Part shown: positions 45,547-56,149 of the stretch, in pieces
Numbering within the stretch: the first letter of the stretch is position 1
Layout: every line of letters begins with the position of its first letter
The notes under the pieces: generated by a model
What the model saw: the letters and a program-made list of their open reading frames with translations, nothing else
What the model was told of the DNA's origin: nothing
Database searches by the model: none
From: Methylobacter sp. S3L5C
Lineage (GTDB): Bacteria; Pseudomonadota; Gammaproteobacteria; Methylococcales; Methylomonadaceae
DNA length: 64,000 nucleotides
Direction: 5' to 3'
Assembly (NCBI RefSeq): GCF_022788635.1
Contig: NZ_CP076024.1
Coordinates: 1,426,001-1,490,000 of the forward strand
Position numbers and translations under genes: made by a program

Positions 45547-46745
45547 TGCAACAGAATTATGATTTGGTGATTGTTGGCGGTGGTTTGGCAGGTAATTGCC
45601 TGGCGTTGTCATTAAAAGATACCGGCTTGAGGATTGCTATTGTTGAGGCCAATACGCCCGAACAATTACAGGCTTCTTCTGCAGGTGACCGGGCTTTGGC
45701 TTTAGCGGCAGGTACTGTTATGGTGCTCAATACCTTGGGTATTTGGCAGGGTATTAGTCATGCAGCTACCCCGATACAGCATATTCATATCTCTGATCGT
45801 GGTCATTTTGGTAAAACGCGCCTGTCGGCACAAAAAGAACACGTAGATGCCTTGGGATATGTGATTAGTGCGCGGGATCTTGAGGCGTACGTTGCCAATC
45901 TGGTCGCTGAGTCGAGTATAGAGCTGATTTCTCCTGCGCGTGTGGTGGGTTTGATGTCTGGCGATAACGAGGTCTGCATCAGTTTAAAGCAGGGTAATGA
46001 TTCATTAACCCTATCAGCCCGGTTATTGGTCGGTGCTGACGGCGGTTTGTCATCAGTTAGGCAGTTGTTGGATATCGCTCAGCAGACCACGGAGTATGGT
46101 CAAACGGCGTTGGTTACTACGGTAAAATCAACACTCCCTAATAAAAATACCGCCTTTGAGCGCTTTACGGCTTCCGGGCCGTTAGCCTTGTTGCCAATCG
46201 CAAAAAATGAATGTGCAGTCGTCTGGACGCGCACGAATGAGGATGCTAACGCCTTGATGTTGGGGAGTGAGGCAGATTTTCTGGCCGAGTTGCAACACTG
46301 TTTTGGCTTTAAGTTGGGTCAATTTAGCTTAACAGCACCCAGACGCGCTTTTCCGTTATCATTAATTCGTGCAGAAAAAATGGTTGCCGGTCGGGCGGTG
46401 ATTATAGGTAATGCCGTACATCAGTTACATCCTGTTGCAGGGCAGGGCTTTAACTTAGGACTACGGGACGTTGTACAATTGGCTGAAATGCTGGTTAATC
46501 AGCATGAACAAAATCAAGATATTGGTGCGGCTGATTTTTTAAAAGACTATGCACTATCCAGAAAAAAAGATCATGACCGGACAATTGGCTTTACTGATAC
46601 GGTAGTAAAGATTTTCTCCAATGAGTGGTTGGCACTGGCAGTGGTTAGAAATATCGGCTTGGCATTACTTGATCATATTCCCGCTGCAAAAACTCTGCTA
46701 ACGCGCCATGCCATGGGTCTTGCCGGGCTTACACCGTCTGAGTAA
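45546..46745 (+). CDS. ubiH: UbiH-type FAD-dependent ubiquinone biosynthesis hydroxylase
   Basis: 399 residues. FAD motifs: dinucleotide fold VIVGGGLAGNCLAL at the start, LLVGADGGLSSVRQ near residue 165 and GNAVHQLHPVAGQGFNLGLRD near residue 295. This is the UbiH/VisC group that hydroxylates the benzoquinone ring. Overlaps pepP by one base (TAATG). Assignment to UbiH rather than UbiF rests mainly on context. Confidence 0.88.
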   Translation: MQQNYDLVIVGGGLAGNCLALSLKDTGLRIAIVEANTPEQLQASSAGDRALALAAGTVMVLNTLGIWQGISHAATPIQHIHISDRGHFGKTRLSAQKEHVDALGYVISARDLEAYVANLVAESSIELISPARVVGLMSGDNEVCISLKQGNDSLTLSARLLVGADGGLSSVRQLLDIAQQTTEYGQTALVTTVKSTLPNKNTAFERFTASGPLALLPIAKNECAVVWTRTNEDANALMLGSEADFLAELQHCFGFKLGQFSLTAPRRAFPLSLIRAEKMVAGRAVIIGNAVHQLHPVAGQGFNLGLRDVVQLAEMLVNQHEQNQDIGAADFLKDYALSRKKDHDRTIGFTDTVVKIFSNEWLALAVVRNIGLALLDHIPAAKTLLTRHAMGLAGLTPSE

Positions 46746-46773
46746 CCGGTTACTCAATAAATAACATGTCCTC

Positions 46774-46850
46774 GTAGGATGGCTGAACGTAGTGAAGCGC
46801 ATCGCTCAATTACCGTTGATGCGCTTCACTGTTGCTTGAGCATATCCTAC
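46774..46850. repeat. REP-like palindromic element
   Basis: 77 bases: GTAGGAT and ATCCTAC at the ends, with a central 13-bp perfect stem AGTGAAGCGCATC / GATGCGCTTCACT. Sits between convergent ubiH and the ComEA-like gene. Likely a dispersed extragenic element. Confidence 0.7.
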
Positions 46851-46904
46851 AAATGTGCTGGTTTACTATTGCGTCTTGACCAGGGCATTATGCCTTGTAA
46901 TAAG

Positions 46905-47225
46905 CTACTTGGCTTTTTTGGGTTCAGCGGCTGTTTTTGGTTCGGCAACGGCGGCAGGTTCCGCAGTGGGTGTGTCACTGAGCAAGATGTCTTTTTTGTT
47001 TTTTGCGAGGGTTTTTTCACCGATACCTTTTACGTTGGTTAATTCTTCAGCTGTTTTGAACAAGCCTTTTTCGGTTCGATATTTTACGATAGCTTCCGCT
47101 TTTTTCATGCCAATGCCTGACAGGGCATCCGAGATGGTCTTTGCGTCTGCGGTGTTAACGTTAACGGGTGTGGCAAAGGCATTGAAGGTAAATAAAGTTA
47201 ATAACAACAGCAGTAGTTTTTTCAT
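46905..47225 (-). CDS. ComEA-like helix-hairpin-helix protein
   Basis: 106 residues. A signal peptide (LLLLLLTLFTFNAFA) is followed by VNVNTADAKTISDALSGIGMKKAEAIVKYR, then NVKGIGEKTLAKNKK, two helix-hairpin-helix motifs as in ComEA. A Pro/Ala/Glu/Lys tail ends the protein. Periplasmic DNA-binding in transformation is the family role; competence here is inferred only. Confidence 0.88.
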   Translation of the reverse strand: MKKLLLLLLTLFTFNAFATPVNVNTADAKTISDALSGIGMKKAEAIVKYRTEKGLFKTAEELTNVKGIGEKTLAKNKKDILLSDTPTAEPAAVAEPKTAAEPKKAK

Positions 47226-47478
47226 GATTGTTCCCCTAAGAAAATTAAGTTGCCAAGAATAATTCTGTTACTGCAAAAAGGCATAAAATAATCTTTTTGG
47301 AAGCAAAGTCAAGTGCTTTTTTGGGGGTTTTATTTTGTTATATCTGTATGTAATCAGTTTCTTACGGGATATCAGTGTAACTTATCATTAAGCACCGGTT
47401 GGCATAAAGCCGTCCACATCTACCTTGCGTTTAAAAAGCCTTATTTCGTCTTATGGGGTTCCTGGATAAGGGGCGCTG

Positions 47479-48453
47479 TTACGCATTATTGGCAATAACA
47501 ATCGCCCGCTTTGGCGCCGGAAGGCCTTCGCAGGTTAACTCGGGGTTTTCTGGGTCAAGAAAATCCTTGAGGGAGTGAAACTGCATCCATTCGGTGCTGC
47601 GCTGTTCTTCAATACTGGTTGGCGTAACATCAATCAGGCGAATATTTTTAAAACCACAGCGTTTTAGCCAGCTTATCAAAGTTTCACAGGTAGGTAAAAA
47701 CCAGACATTACGCATTTTGGCATAACGATCTTCGGGTAATAATACTTCCCCTAATCCGCCATCAATAACCAGTGTTTCCAAGACCAGTTCACCGCCGGGT
47801 TTAAGGCAGTCTTTTAATTCCATCAGATGATCAATAGGCGAACGGCGATGGTAAAGCACGCCCATGGAAAAGACCGTATCAAACAGCTTTAAACCATAGG
47901 GCAGCTCTTCTATACCTAAGGGCAATACATAGATCGGTGCTTCGCCATGCAGTTTTCTAATCAATTGAAACTGCATGACATTAAGTAGCAAGGGGTCTAT
48001 ACCAACCACCATTTTTGCTCCGGCACCTAGCATACGCCAGCAGTGATAGCCATTGCCACAGCCTACATCCAGTACAAGTCGATGGTTAAGCGGTGTAATG
48101 TGGTTTTTTAGCCGGTCCCATTTCCAGTCTGAGCGCCATTCAGTATCAATGTTAATACCAAACAAGTTGTAGGGACCTTTACGCCACGGATGTAATGATC
48201 TGAGCAGTTGTTCAAGCTGCATTCTGTCAGCTTCAGACAGATCATTTGCCTGGCCTGTTTGTATGGCATCAGCATTCAGTAAACGGTGCGTGGTGGGGAA
48301 CTCAGGCAGGTTCTTGATTGCAGACTGCCATTGCGATAACGTGCCGTGTTTATTGGTATTAAACGCACTGGTAATCTGTCCGGGTAACAGATTGACCCAC
48401 GCATCGGCTTTTGCATCCAGTAAAATATTGTATAGCGGTTGATAATCAATCAT
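47479..48453 (-). CDS. cmoB: CmoB, tRNA U34 carboxymethyltransferase
   Basis: 324 residues. WRKGPYNLFGINIDTEWRSDWKWDR, SAM site LVLDVGCGNGYHCWRMLGAGAK and FDTVFSMGVLYHRRSPIDHL are CmoB signatures. It uses carboxy-SAM to finish 5-oxyacetyl-uridine at the tRNA wobble base. cmoA is not in the window. Confidence 0.93.
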   Translation of the reverse strand: MIDYQPLYNILLDAKADAWVNLLPGQITSAFNTNKHGTLSQWQSAIKNLPEFPTTHRLLNADAIQTGQANDLSEADRMQLEQLLRSLHPWRKGPYNLFGINIDTEWRSDWKWDRLKNHITPLNHRLVLDVGCGNGYHCWRMLGAGAKMVVGIDPLLLNVMQFQLIRKLHGEAPIYVLPLGIEELPYGLKLFDTVFSMGVLYHRRSPIDHLMELKDCLKPGGELVLETLVIDGGLGEVLLPEDRYAKMRNVWFLPTCETLISWLKRCGFKNIRLIDVTPTSIEEQRSTEWMQFHSLKDFLDPENPELTCEGLPAPKRAIVIANNA

Positions 48454-48552
48454 TTAAAAGTTATTTGTAGCATGGTTAAGCGTAAAGAGGGCTAACATTG
48501 GAAGCAGGTACTGCTTGATTGAGGATGTAACTGTGGCGGTTTTAAAAATATA

Positions 48553-48585
48553 AACCAACCCTGACGCTTGATGTCAGGATTGGTT
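48553..48585 (-). terminator. Terminator of mlaC
   Basis: AACCAACCCTGAC pairs with GTCAGGATTGGTT (one G-T) around 7 bases; on the minus strand it is followed by TATATTTTTA. Confidence 0.75.
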
Positions 48586-48599
48586 ATTGCTATTAAAAC

Positions 48600-49235
48600 T
48601 TACGAATTTTTAGCTGCAAGCGCTTCGGTATTACGTTTTGCCAACGAATCAATAACAGCGGTTAATGATCCCTTGGTTTGAATTTCGTTGGAAAAAGTCG
48701 TGCGGTAGTTAGTTACCAGGCTCACGCCTTCAATCATAATATCGTAGGCTTTCCAATCGCCGTTAGTTAGGAACATGCGGTAATTAACGGCAACAGGCTG
48801 AAGGCCGGGTTGTAATACTTCTGTTTTTACGATAACTTTTGCCGCGTCACCTTCCATTTCAATGGGCAAATACCGGATAGACCAGTCTTTAAACTCGACA
48901 AAGGCACGAGAATAGGTTCTTACCAACAATGTTTGAAATTCCTTTTTAAAATGATTGCGCTCGTCAGGTGTTGCTGTTCTCCAGTGTTTACCCAACACTA
49001 ATGAAGAAATTCTGTCGAAATCGGTATGTGGTAAGATAGCTTCATTAACAAAATGTGCGACTTTTGCAAAATCCTTAATGAAAGATTTATCCTGCATTTT
49101 TTGCTGTAATTTTGACGACGCACTTTCTATGGCTTGTTGTGGAGGTAGTAAATCTGCTGCCATCACTTGAGTAACGGGCATTAACGCTATCAATGCTGCA
49201 AAAAAACCAAATAACAGGTAGGGTTTAATGTTCAT
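48600..49235 (-). CDS. mlaC: MlaC-like phospholipid-binding periplasmic protein
   Basis: 211 residues. Signal peptide ending VMAA|DL, then the Ttg2D/MlaC fold: AHFVNEAILPHTDFDRISSLVLGKHW, VRTYSRAFVEFKDWSIRYLP and GDWKAYDIMIEGVSLVTNYR. Shuttles phospholipids between membranes. No other mla gene is adjacent, so it is an orphan copy. AGAGGA precedes the start. Confidence 0.9.
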   Translation of the reverse strand: MNIKPYLLFGFFAALIALMPVTQVMAADLLPPQQAIESASSKLQQKMQDKSFIKDFAKVAHFVNEAILPHTDFDRISSLVLGKHWRTATPDERNHFKKEFQTLLVRTYSRAFVEFKDWSIRYLPIEMEGDAAKVIVKTEVLQPGLQPVAVNYRMFLTNGDWKAYDIMIEGVSLVTNYRTTFSNEIQTKGSLTAVIDSLAKRNTEALAAKNS

Positions 49236-49345
49236 AAAGTCCTCTAAAATTAATCTAGTGTAGGGTTGTTATATTTTTCAAATATCAGTGGGTAGTTTCC
49301 CTGATACAATAAAATTTTTGATCTGTTGATCAGACAGGCCGTTGA

Positions 49346-50398
<1,053 letters not shown>

Positions 50399-50498
50399 TA
50401 TTTAAGCGCAGTAGCTTTTTACCATATTTTTTCATGACGATTAGCTGTATTTTTATTAATCGTTTATTTTTCCTGATAGATAAAGTAGAGCCTATGAC

Positions 50499-51035
50499 AT
50501 GCTAGAAGACGAAGACAGCGTAGCCCAAAGACGTTTTTATACCGAAGAACCTATTTTAATTTTACTGATTATCCTGTCCCTAGTTGGTGTGCGCATAACC
50601 GACTATTCGCCTATAGACGGCTATGCGTACTGGATGATTATGGTTTTTGTGTTTGCTTTTTTTTCAATAATTATTGGATGGTTGCAATCAAGGCAGCGTA
50701 TCACTGATTTTAAGAAAATATTACGAGAACAATCCATTCATTGGTTTACGTCTTTGCTGGTAGTGGAAGGTGTCTCTTTATTACAAAAAACGGATCACAT
50801 GACGCGAGAAAATGCTGCGTTGGTTATTATGATGGTTTTGGCACAGTCAACCATTCTTGACGGGTTGCGAGTCGGTTGGCGTTTTAGTGTGGTCGGTGTT
50901 TTTCTGGGAGTGTCCGCCATTATTGCCGCACACTGGCAACATTTTTTCTGGATTGAATTATTTATCGCCATATTAATTGTTGCAGGAACAATCATGGTGC
51001 AATCCTGGCTGGAAAAAAGAGTAAAAGCAGCATGA
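50499..51035 (+). CDS. Membrane protein of unknown function upstream of aroE
   Basis: 178 residues with four or five membrane helices (LILLIILSLVGVRI, WMIMVFVFAFFSIIIGW, NAALVIMMVLAQSTI, VVGVFLGVSAIIAA, LFIAILIVAGTIMV). I do not recognise the family. Its last bases overlap the aroE start (ATGA), so it is cotranscribed with aroE. Confidence 0.7.
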   Translation: MLEDEDSVAQRRFYTEEPILILLIILSLVGVRITDYSPIDGYAYWMIMVFVFAFFSIIIGWLQSRQRITDFKKILREQSIHWFTSLLVVEGVSLLQKTDHMTRENAALVIMMVLAQSTILDGLRVGWRFSVVGVFLGVSAIIAAHWQHFFWIELFIAILIVAGTIMVQSWLEKRVKAA

Positions 51036-51865
51036 GGATAGTCGATCACTATGCTGTCTTTGGTCATCCGATTAAACACAGTAAATCGCCACGTATTCAT
51101 AAGATTTTTGCCGAACAAACCGGACAGACGCTTGACTATAAGGCACAAGACGTGCCCGCTGACCAGTTTTCTGCGGCTGTGGCAGCTTTTTTTGCTAATG
51201 GCGGGAAGGGCTTAAATTGCACCATTCCGCTGAAAGAACTCGCCTGGGCTTATGCGGATGTTAAAACAGAACGCGCTTGTCTGGCCAAAGCGGTTAACAC
51301 CTTGGCGTTACAGGCGGATGGCTCTCTTCTTGGTGATAATACCGATGGCATTGGCTTGGTGACTGATTTAATCAGTAATCATGGCATTACTTTGGCAGGT
51401 AGCAGAATCCTGATTTTGGGGGCAGGTGGGGCAAGCAGAGGGATCATCGCTCCTCTTCTTGAACAATCGGTACATTCCATGGTTATTGCGAATCGCACTG
51501 TTGATAAAGCCATTAATCTGGCCGGCGAATTTAGTACCAAAGGTTTAATTACCGGCTGTGGTTTTAGTGATTTAAACGGCCGGCAATTTGATTTAATTAT
51601 AAATGCCACCTCAACCAGTTTGAGTGGTCAATTACCGCCCCTGCCGGAAGCCTTACTCGCCAAAAATGGCATCTGTTATGATCTTGCCTACAGTAACGAA
51701 CCAACAGTTTTTGTACAGTGGGGACAGCAAAATCAGGCGCTAAAAAGTCTCGATGGTTTGGGCATGCTGGTAGAGCAGGCGGCAGAAGCCTTTTTTATCT
51801 GGCGAGGCATTCGCCCCAAAACCCGACCGGTTATTGAGCTGCTTAATAAAGAACGAAAGCTGTAA
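51032..51865 (+). CDS. aroE: AroE, shikimate dehydrogenase
   Basis: 277 residues. Substrate-site HPIKHSKSPRIH and NCTIPLKE, DNTDGIGLVTDL, NADP fold ILGAGGASRGI and the late GLGMLVEQAAEAF. NADPH-dependent reduction of 3-dehydroshikimate. Confidence 0.95.
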   Translation: MRIVDHYAVFGHPIKHSKSPRIHKIFAEQTGQTLDYKAQDVPADQFSAAVAAFFANGGKGLNCTIPLKELAWAYADVKTERACLAKAVNTLALQADGSLLGDNTDGIGLVTDLISNHGITLAGSRILILGAGGASRGIIAPLLEQSVHSMVIANRTVDKAINLAGEFSTKGLITGCGFSDLNGRQFDLIINATSTSLSGQLPPLPEALLAKNGICYDLAYSNEPTVFVQWGQQNQALKSLDGLGMLVEQAAEAFFIWRGIRPKTRPVIELLNKERKL

Positions 51866-51883
51866 AAAAGCGGTTTTTCAAAG

Positions 51884-52423
51884 TTATGCTTTTTCCTGCT
51901 TCAAATATTCATTTTTTAAATGCACATACTGTTGTGCCGAATACTCCAAAAATTCTTTTTCGGATTCTTTTAAAGGTCTTGCCTGTTTGGCTGGAGAGCC
52001 AACATATAAATAGCCGCTTTCCAGTCTCTTTCCTGGTGGAACCAAAGAGCCTGCACCCAGCATGACATAATCTTCGAGAACCACATCATCCATAATGATT
52101 GCACCTATGCCAATCAGGCAATAATCGCCGATGGTACAAGCATGTACTACGGCTCTATGGCCAATAGTGACACCTTTGCCGATAGTTAACGGATGACCTT
52201 GAGGTGAAAACTTGCCGGCATGAGAGACATGCAAGACACAGCCATCCTGAACATTACTGCCGGCACCAATTTTGATGCTTTCAACATCGCCTCTGATGAC
52301 GGTTGCAGGCCATATGGATACATCACTGCCCAGCGTAACATCGCCAATAACAACGGCACTGTCATCGATATAAACAGACTCACCAATGATGGGCTCTTTA
52401 TCATTAAATTTTCTGATTGACAC
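51884..52423 (-). CDS. Gamma-carbonic-anhydrase-family protein (YrdA-like)
   Basis: 179 residues from a GTG start. Left-handed beta-helix hexapeptide repeats dominate (VTLGSDVSIWPATVIRGDVE, TIGDYCLIGIGAIIMDDVV) with metal-type histidines in CVLHVSHAG and VTIGHRAVVHA. Family members are often annotated gamma carbonic anhydrase or transferase; activity cannot be judged. Convergent with aroE. Confidence 0.88.
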   Translation of the reverse strand: MSIRKFNDKEPIIGESVYIDDSAVVIGDVTLGSDVSIWPATVIRGDVESIKIGAGSNVQDGCVLHVSHAGKFSPQGHPLTIGKGVTIGHRAVVHACTIGDYCLIGIGAIIMDDVVLEDYVMLGAGSLVPPGKRLESGYLYVGSPAKQARPLKESEKEFLEYSAQQYVHLKNEYLKQEKA

Positions 52424-52593
52424 AATACACGGCCTTATTTTTTAACATGGACTCGAAAAAATGGGATACTGATATAAAAGGTGGATTTAACTTCGAAGTG
52501 CAAGCGTTAAGCATAAACAGCTACCCGGACGCTTGACTATATTATGAAGCGATAAATTACCTAAGTCACTCACTCTGATTTTTAAGCCATCTC

Positions 52594-53295
52594 ATGACTG
52601 TCATACAAGGAAACGGCTTTGTTGCCGAAATAATTCGATCTCCCAAAAGAAAAACCTCAGCCATAAAAATACAAAAAGGTCAGGTATTTGTTATGGTTCC
52701 CGAGCGATTAAGTATGGCTGTCATTGAATATTTAGTCACTGAAAAGACTCGTTGGATAAAAGAAAAGCTGGCGCTACATCAGGAAATTTTTGCCATAAAA
52801 CCGAAAGAGTTTGTATCCGGTGAAGCTTTTTCTTATCTGGGCAAACAACATCGGTTAACTATTGAAACCGGACTTTATCCGACTATTACACAGCACAGTG
52901 ACGAACTGGTGGTTTCAGTCAGGGATAAAGCTGCCGATAATAGCAAGGCAATCAGGCAGATGCTGATTAAGTGGTACAAGCAGCAAGCCGAATCCGGGTT
53001 GCGACAAAAGACGGAGAGCTACTCCAGAATTATTGGCGTTAAGCCATCATCCGTTATTATTAAAGCGTTTAAATCCAGATGGGGGAGTTGTAATGCCAGC
53101 GGAGGCATTCAATACAACTGGAAAATTATTATCGCACCGGATTCGGTTATTAATTATGTCGTTGTTCATGAGTTATGCCACATCCTTCACCATAACCATT
53201 CGCCCTTATTCTGGAAAACCGTTGAAAGGTATTGTCATGATTACCGGGACTGTAGTGCCTGGTTAAAAATTAATGGTGCCCGTCTGGAGATTTAA
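52594..53295 (+). CDS. YgjP-like (M48-type) metallopeptidase
   Basis: 233 residues. Zinc site VVHELCHILHHNHSPLFW near the C-terminus (HELCH plus a downstream H), with FKSRWGSCNASGGIQYNW before it, as in the YgjP/WLM family formerly DUF45. Soluble cytoplasmic protein; a proteolytic or repair role is inferred. Confidence 0.87.
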   Translation: MTVIQGNGFVAEIIRSPKRKTSAIKIQKGQVFVMVPERLSMAVIEYLVTEKTRWIKEKLALHQEIFAIKPKEFVSGEAFSYLGKQHRLTIETGLYPTITQHSDELVVSVRDKAADNSKAIRQMLIKWYKQQAESGLRQKTESYSRIIGVKPSSVIIKAFKSRWGSCNASGGIQYNWKIIIAPDSVINYVVVHELCHILHHNHSPLFWKTVERYCHDYRDCSAWLKINGARLEI

Positions 53296-53324
53296 GCAGG
53301 GCACGCCCAGCTAGCCCTGGATAA

Positions 53325-53684
53325 TCATAGTTTAGCTTTTGGGTTAAACGATGTTAAGGCGATTATCAGAAAAATAATCAGCAGTATTGGCCAGAAAAAG
53401 GGTACAACAATGGCAATCCCCAGCAAGCCTATAAAGGCGGCCGTCATAAACAAAAACATGCCAACACCTAAAAACAATAACACGATTAGCACCCCCGTAA
53501 TTAACATGATCACTAAAGCTGACGGGATAGCCGCAAAATGCAGCAACGGACTGGCAACCGGGGCACCGTTTACCATCAGGCTAAATTGGCCGACATCAGG
53601 GTGAAATAAATAGCTGAATATCGCAATGATCAGTCCCACTATAAATACTTTTGTCATCAGTTTGGTTTTACCTTGGTGTTCCAT
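53325..53684 (-). CDS. Small membrane protein of unknown function
   Basis: 119 residues with three hydrophobic segments (VFIVGLIIAIFSYLF, LVIMLITGVLIVLLFLGVGMFLFMTA, IAIVVPFFWPILLIIFLIIAL). AGAGG ribosome site. No family recognised. Confidence 0.6.
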   Translation of the reverse strand: MEHQGKTKLMTKVFIVGLIIAIFSYLFHPDVGQFSLMVNGAPVASPLLHFAAIPSALVIMLITGVLIVLLFLGVGMFLFMTAAFIGLLGIAIVVPFFWPILLIIFLIIALTSFNPKAKL

Positions 53685-53802
53685 AAATTACCTCTCTTAC
53701 GAAGATTGGCTGGTTTTTTAAAAAAATTAAACAGTAAGTCCTTGAAACTTTACTGTGATTGAACTCTCCCCTCACATAGGCCTTTTATCCATAAACAACT
53801 TA

Positions 53803-55071
53803 TCAGGCATATTTATAAGTGTATAAAATTGAGATGATAAATAAAAATGCCAGCCATGCCGCGCCAAACAAGACAGAACGGTTTCTTGCCAAAGCAATGG
53901 CATAAGTGGCTTTTAACAAGTTATTACTACCGCTTGCCAATATCACGGCAGAGACCAGAGCCGAGTCCGAGACAATAAACTTACCGCTGAGTAATGATAG
54001 AATAAATGGATCAATATCAGTAAAACCGACAATGATAGCCATATATTTAAGGCCGTGGCTACCATAATTACTGGTTACATACTGCGTGATAAAGGCAAAC
54101 AGCATAAACAATAATGCAAATAAAATAGCGGTTGATAGCTCCAGAGGATGCTTTACTTCAGTGGTTTCGTGTAATATCGGCGCATGATTTCTAACGGTTA
54201 ACAAGCCAAAAACTGCCAATGCAGAAATAAAAATAATAACTATGAAGGGCGCGAGTAATTGCATCGCCACACTTTTGTCAAACACAAAAATAATCGCCAA
54301 TAAGCGCATGTACATCATGATTGTCGCAATAATAAGCGCTGACGATACTTTTCGTCCTGAGGTGCTATCAAGACTATGGGCCTGACGTCCGATAACAACA
54401 GTCGCAGCCGTGCTGGAATAAAGTCCGCCTAATAGTCCGGTAATCAACAGGCTGCGACTTTTAAAAAAATAACTGTTGATCAGGTAACTTAAGTAAGAAA
54501 AACCGGAGACGATAATCACGGCAAGCCATACCCGGTAGTAAGTAACCGGCAGCATCGGCGCGATGGCTTGGTCAGGCAGTAACGGCAAAATAACGCCGGA
54601 AATAATAAGAAATTTGGCCAATGTAGCTATTTCTTCATTAGCCAGTTGATCGGAAAAATGATGAATCAGCGTTTTTTCGCTTAATATCAAAATGAGTACG
54701 ACAATAAAAAGTACCAGAAACCAACCGGGAAACAGACTGGTGATAGGCCCTATTAAATAAATTAATAGGGCAAACAGAGTACTGAATAGTGAAAATTGTT
54801 TCGTTGCCGAGAGTCGCCAGTAAAAAACCAATAGCAAAGCACCCAGCAGCAATAAGCCGGCCGCAAATAATAATCGGCTGGGGTCCATGGTATAGAGGAT
54901 AAAACCCAACACACCAATCAGTACAAAAGTACGGGTACTACCAAAATGTAATTTGTAGTTATTAGCGTGATGGTAGCTGCGAAACTCAAGGCCGACGACA
55001 AAAGAGAAACCCACGGTCATGATAAATTGTAATAACAGCGGTGGAATGCCGCGATAAAACTCCATTAACAT
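53803..55071 (-). CDS. DUF4010 / MgtC-like membrane protein
   Basis: 422 residues, about 12 membrane helices, with MgtC/SapB-like N-terminal part (FSFVVGLEFRSYHH, RTFVLIGVLGFILYT) and a DUF4010 C-terminal half. GLLGGLYSSTAATVVIGRQA is a conserved segment. Possibly transport-related; substrate unknown. Overlaps the TVP38 gene start by 7 bases. Confidence 0.8.
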   Translation of the reverse strand: MLMEFYRGIPPLLLQFIMTVGFSFVVGLEFRSYHHANNYKLHFGSTRTFVLIGVLGFILYTMDPSRLLFAAGLLLLGALLLVFYWRLSATKQFSLFSTLFALLIYLIGPITSLFPGWFLVLFIVVLILILSEKTLIHHFSDQLANEEIATLAKFLIISGVILPLLPDQAIAPMLPVTYYRVWLAVIIVSGFSYLSYLINSYFFKSRSLLITGLLGGLYSSTAATVVIGRQAHSLDSTSGRKVSSALIIATIMMYMRLLAIIFVFDKSVAMQLLAPFIVIIFISALAVFGLLTVRNHAPILHETTEVKHPLELSTAILFALLFMLFAFITQYVTSNYGSHGLKYMAIIVGFTDIDPFILSLLSGKFIVSDSALVSAVILASGSNNLLKATYAIALARNRSVLFGAAWLAFLFIISILYTYKYA

Positions 55072-55775
55072 GAGGGGCTTGAGGGTTCTGTGCTTAGCCG
55101 ATTGATGGATTCACCGGCTATTTTGGTGACATAAAACAGTACGGTTAATAACACGATGACGCCTAGTGCCAATAGTGGGTAAGAGACACTACTCTGTTTT
55201 GTTGAGCCACTGACCAAGCCGGCCAGATGTTTAGTGGTATAGCCCATATACACCAAACTGCAATTGTAAATCAGGATGCCGCTGGTTGCGGACAGGTAAG
55301 TCCAAAATCTGACTTGGGTGACTGCCAGCGCATAACTTAACATGGCAAACGGCAACGGTGTTAGTCGCAGAAGAAACATTAGCTTAAATGGCTGACTGTT
55401 AATTGCGCTATCCAGAGCGGCCAAGTGTTGGTGTTTGGAAATAAAACTAATAACCCGGTCTTTAATTAAATAGCGACCCAGAAAAAAAATAAGCGCAGAA
55501 GCCAGATAGGTCGCTATCGCCATATACAATTCGGCAGTTCCCAATGAAAATAATAAACCTGCGGCAAAGCAGAGAGTATCGACCGAGACAAAAACCGGTG
55601 TCAACAACACAAATAAAACAATAAAACCAAGTGGCGCAAAAGCGCCGAGCTGCTCAATCTTTAATTCCAGATCAGGAAGATAAAGCTCCAGTTCATGGCC
55701 AATGACCACAATAACGGCGGCAAGCGCCAGAATGACTGACAGTTTCTTGGTGATGGACAGATCTTTAAGATGCAT
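55065..55775 (-). CDS. TVP38/TMEM64 (DedA-like) membrane protein
   Basis: 236 residues, about six helices, with the SNARE-associated-domain signature FAAGLLFSLGTAELYMAIATYLAS and KLMFLLRLTPLPFAMLSYALAVTQV. Members act as lipid scramblases or transporters. Cotranscribed with the DUF4010 gene. AAGGA before the start. Confidence 0.86.
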   Translation of the reverse strand: MHLKDLSITKKLSVILALAAVIVVIGHELELYLPDLELKIEQLGAFAPLGFIVLFVLLTPVFVSVDTLCFAAGLLFSLGTAELYMAIATYLASALIFFLGRYLIKDRVISFISKHQHLAALDSAINSQPFKLMFLLRLTPLPFAMLSYALAVTQVRFWTYLSATSGILIYNCSLVYMGYTTKHLAGLVSGSTKQSSVSYPLLALGVIVLLTVLFYVTKIAGESINRLSTEPSSPSC

Positions 55776-55858
55776 TATGTTGTTTTTCCTTGAGAAAACG
55801 GGCTACCAACCAAGGTCGCACGTAAAAAATAATATAGCAGTGCTTTAACATATATTGC

Positions 55859-56069
55859 ATAGGTATCTACACAGTTCGTCATCCCATTGGCAGGGAGAGC
55901 GAAGCGAGGGTTGGCCGGGATCCAGATGCCATGGATGGTAATATTGAATTATGCAAGCCATGTTTTAGCTATATCAAGCTACTTTTTATCGAATTTTTCA
56001 CATCCCTGTGTCCTGAATTCCGGCAATCCCTGCCGGAATGACGGCGATATGATTTGTGTAGACACCTAT
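55859..56069. repeat. MITE-like element with terminal inverted repeats
   Basis: 211 bases. The 15-base ends ATAGGTATCTACACA (55859-55873) and its near-complement (56055-56069) differ at one position; inner arms CGTCATCCCATTGGCAGGGA and TCCCTGCCGGAATGACG also pair. No coding capacity. The GTCATTCCGGCA-type core is common in dispersed bacterial repeats. Confidence 0.7.
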
Positions 56070-56149
56070 GGATATAGTAAGGGCGTGCCGTGCATGCCAG
56101 AGAGTATAAGTTTTAATACCCATAAAGGCGCGCGCAGTAAGCCCGGCTA

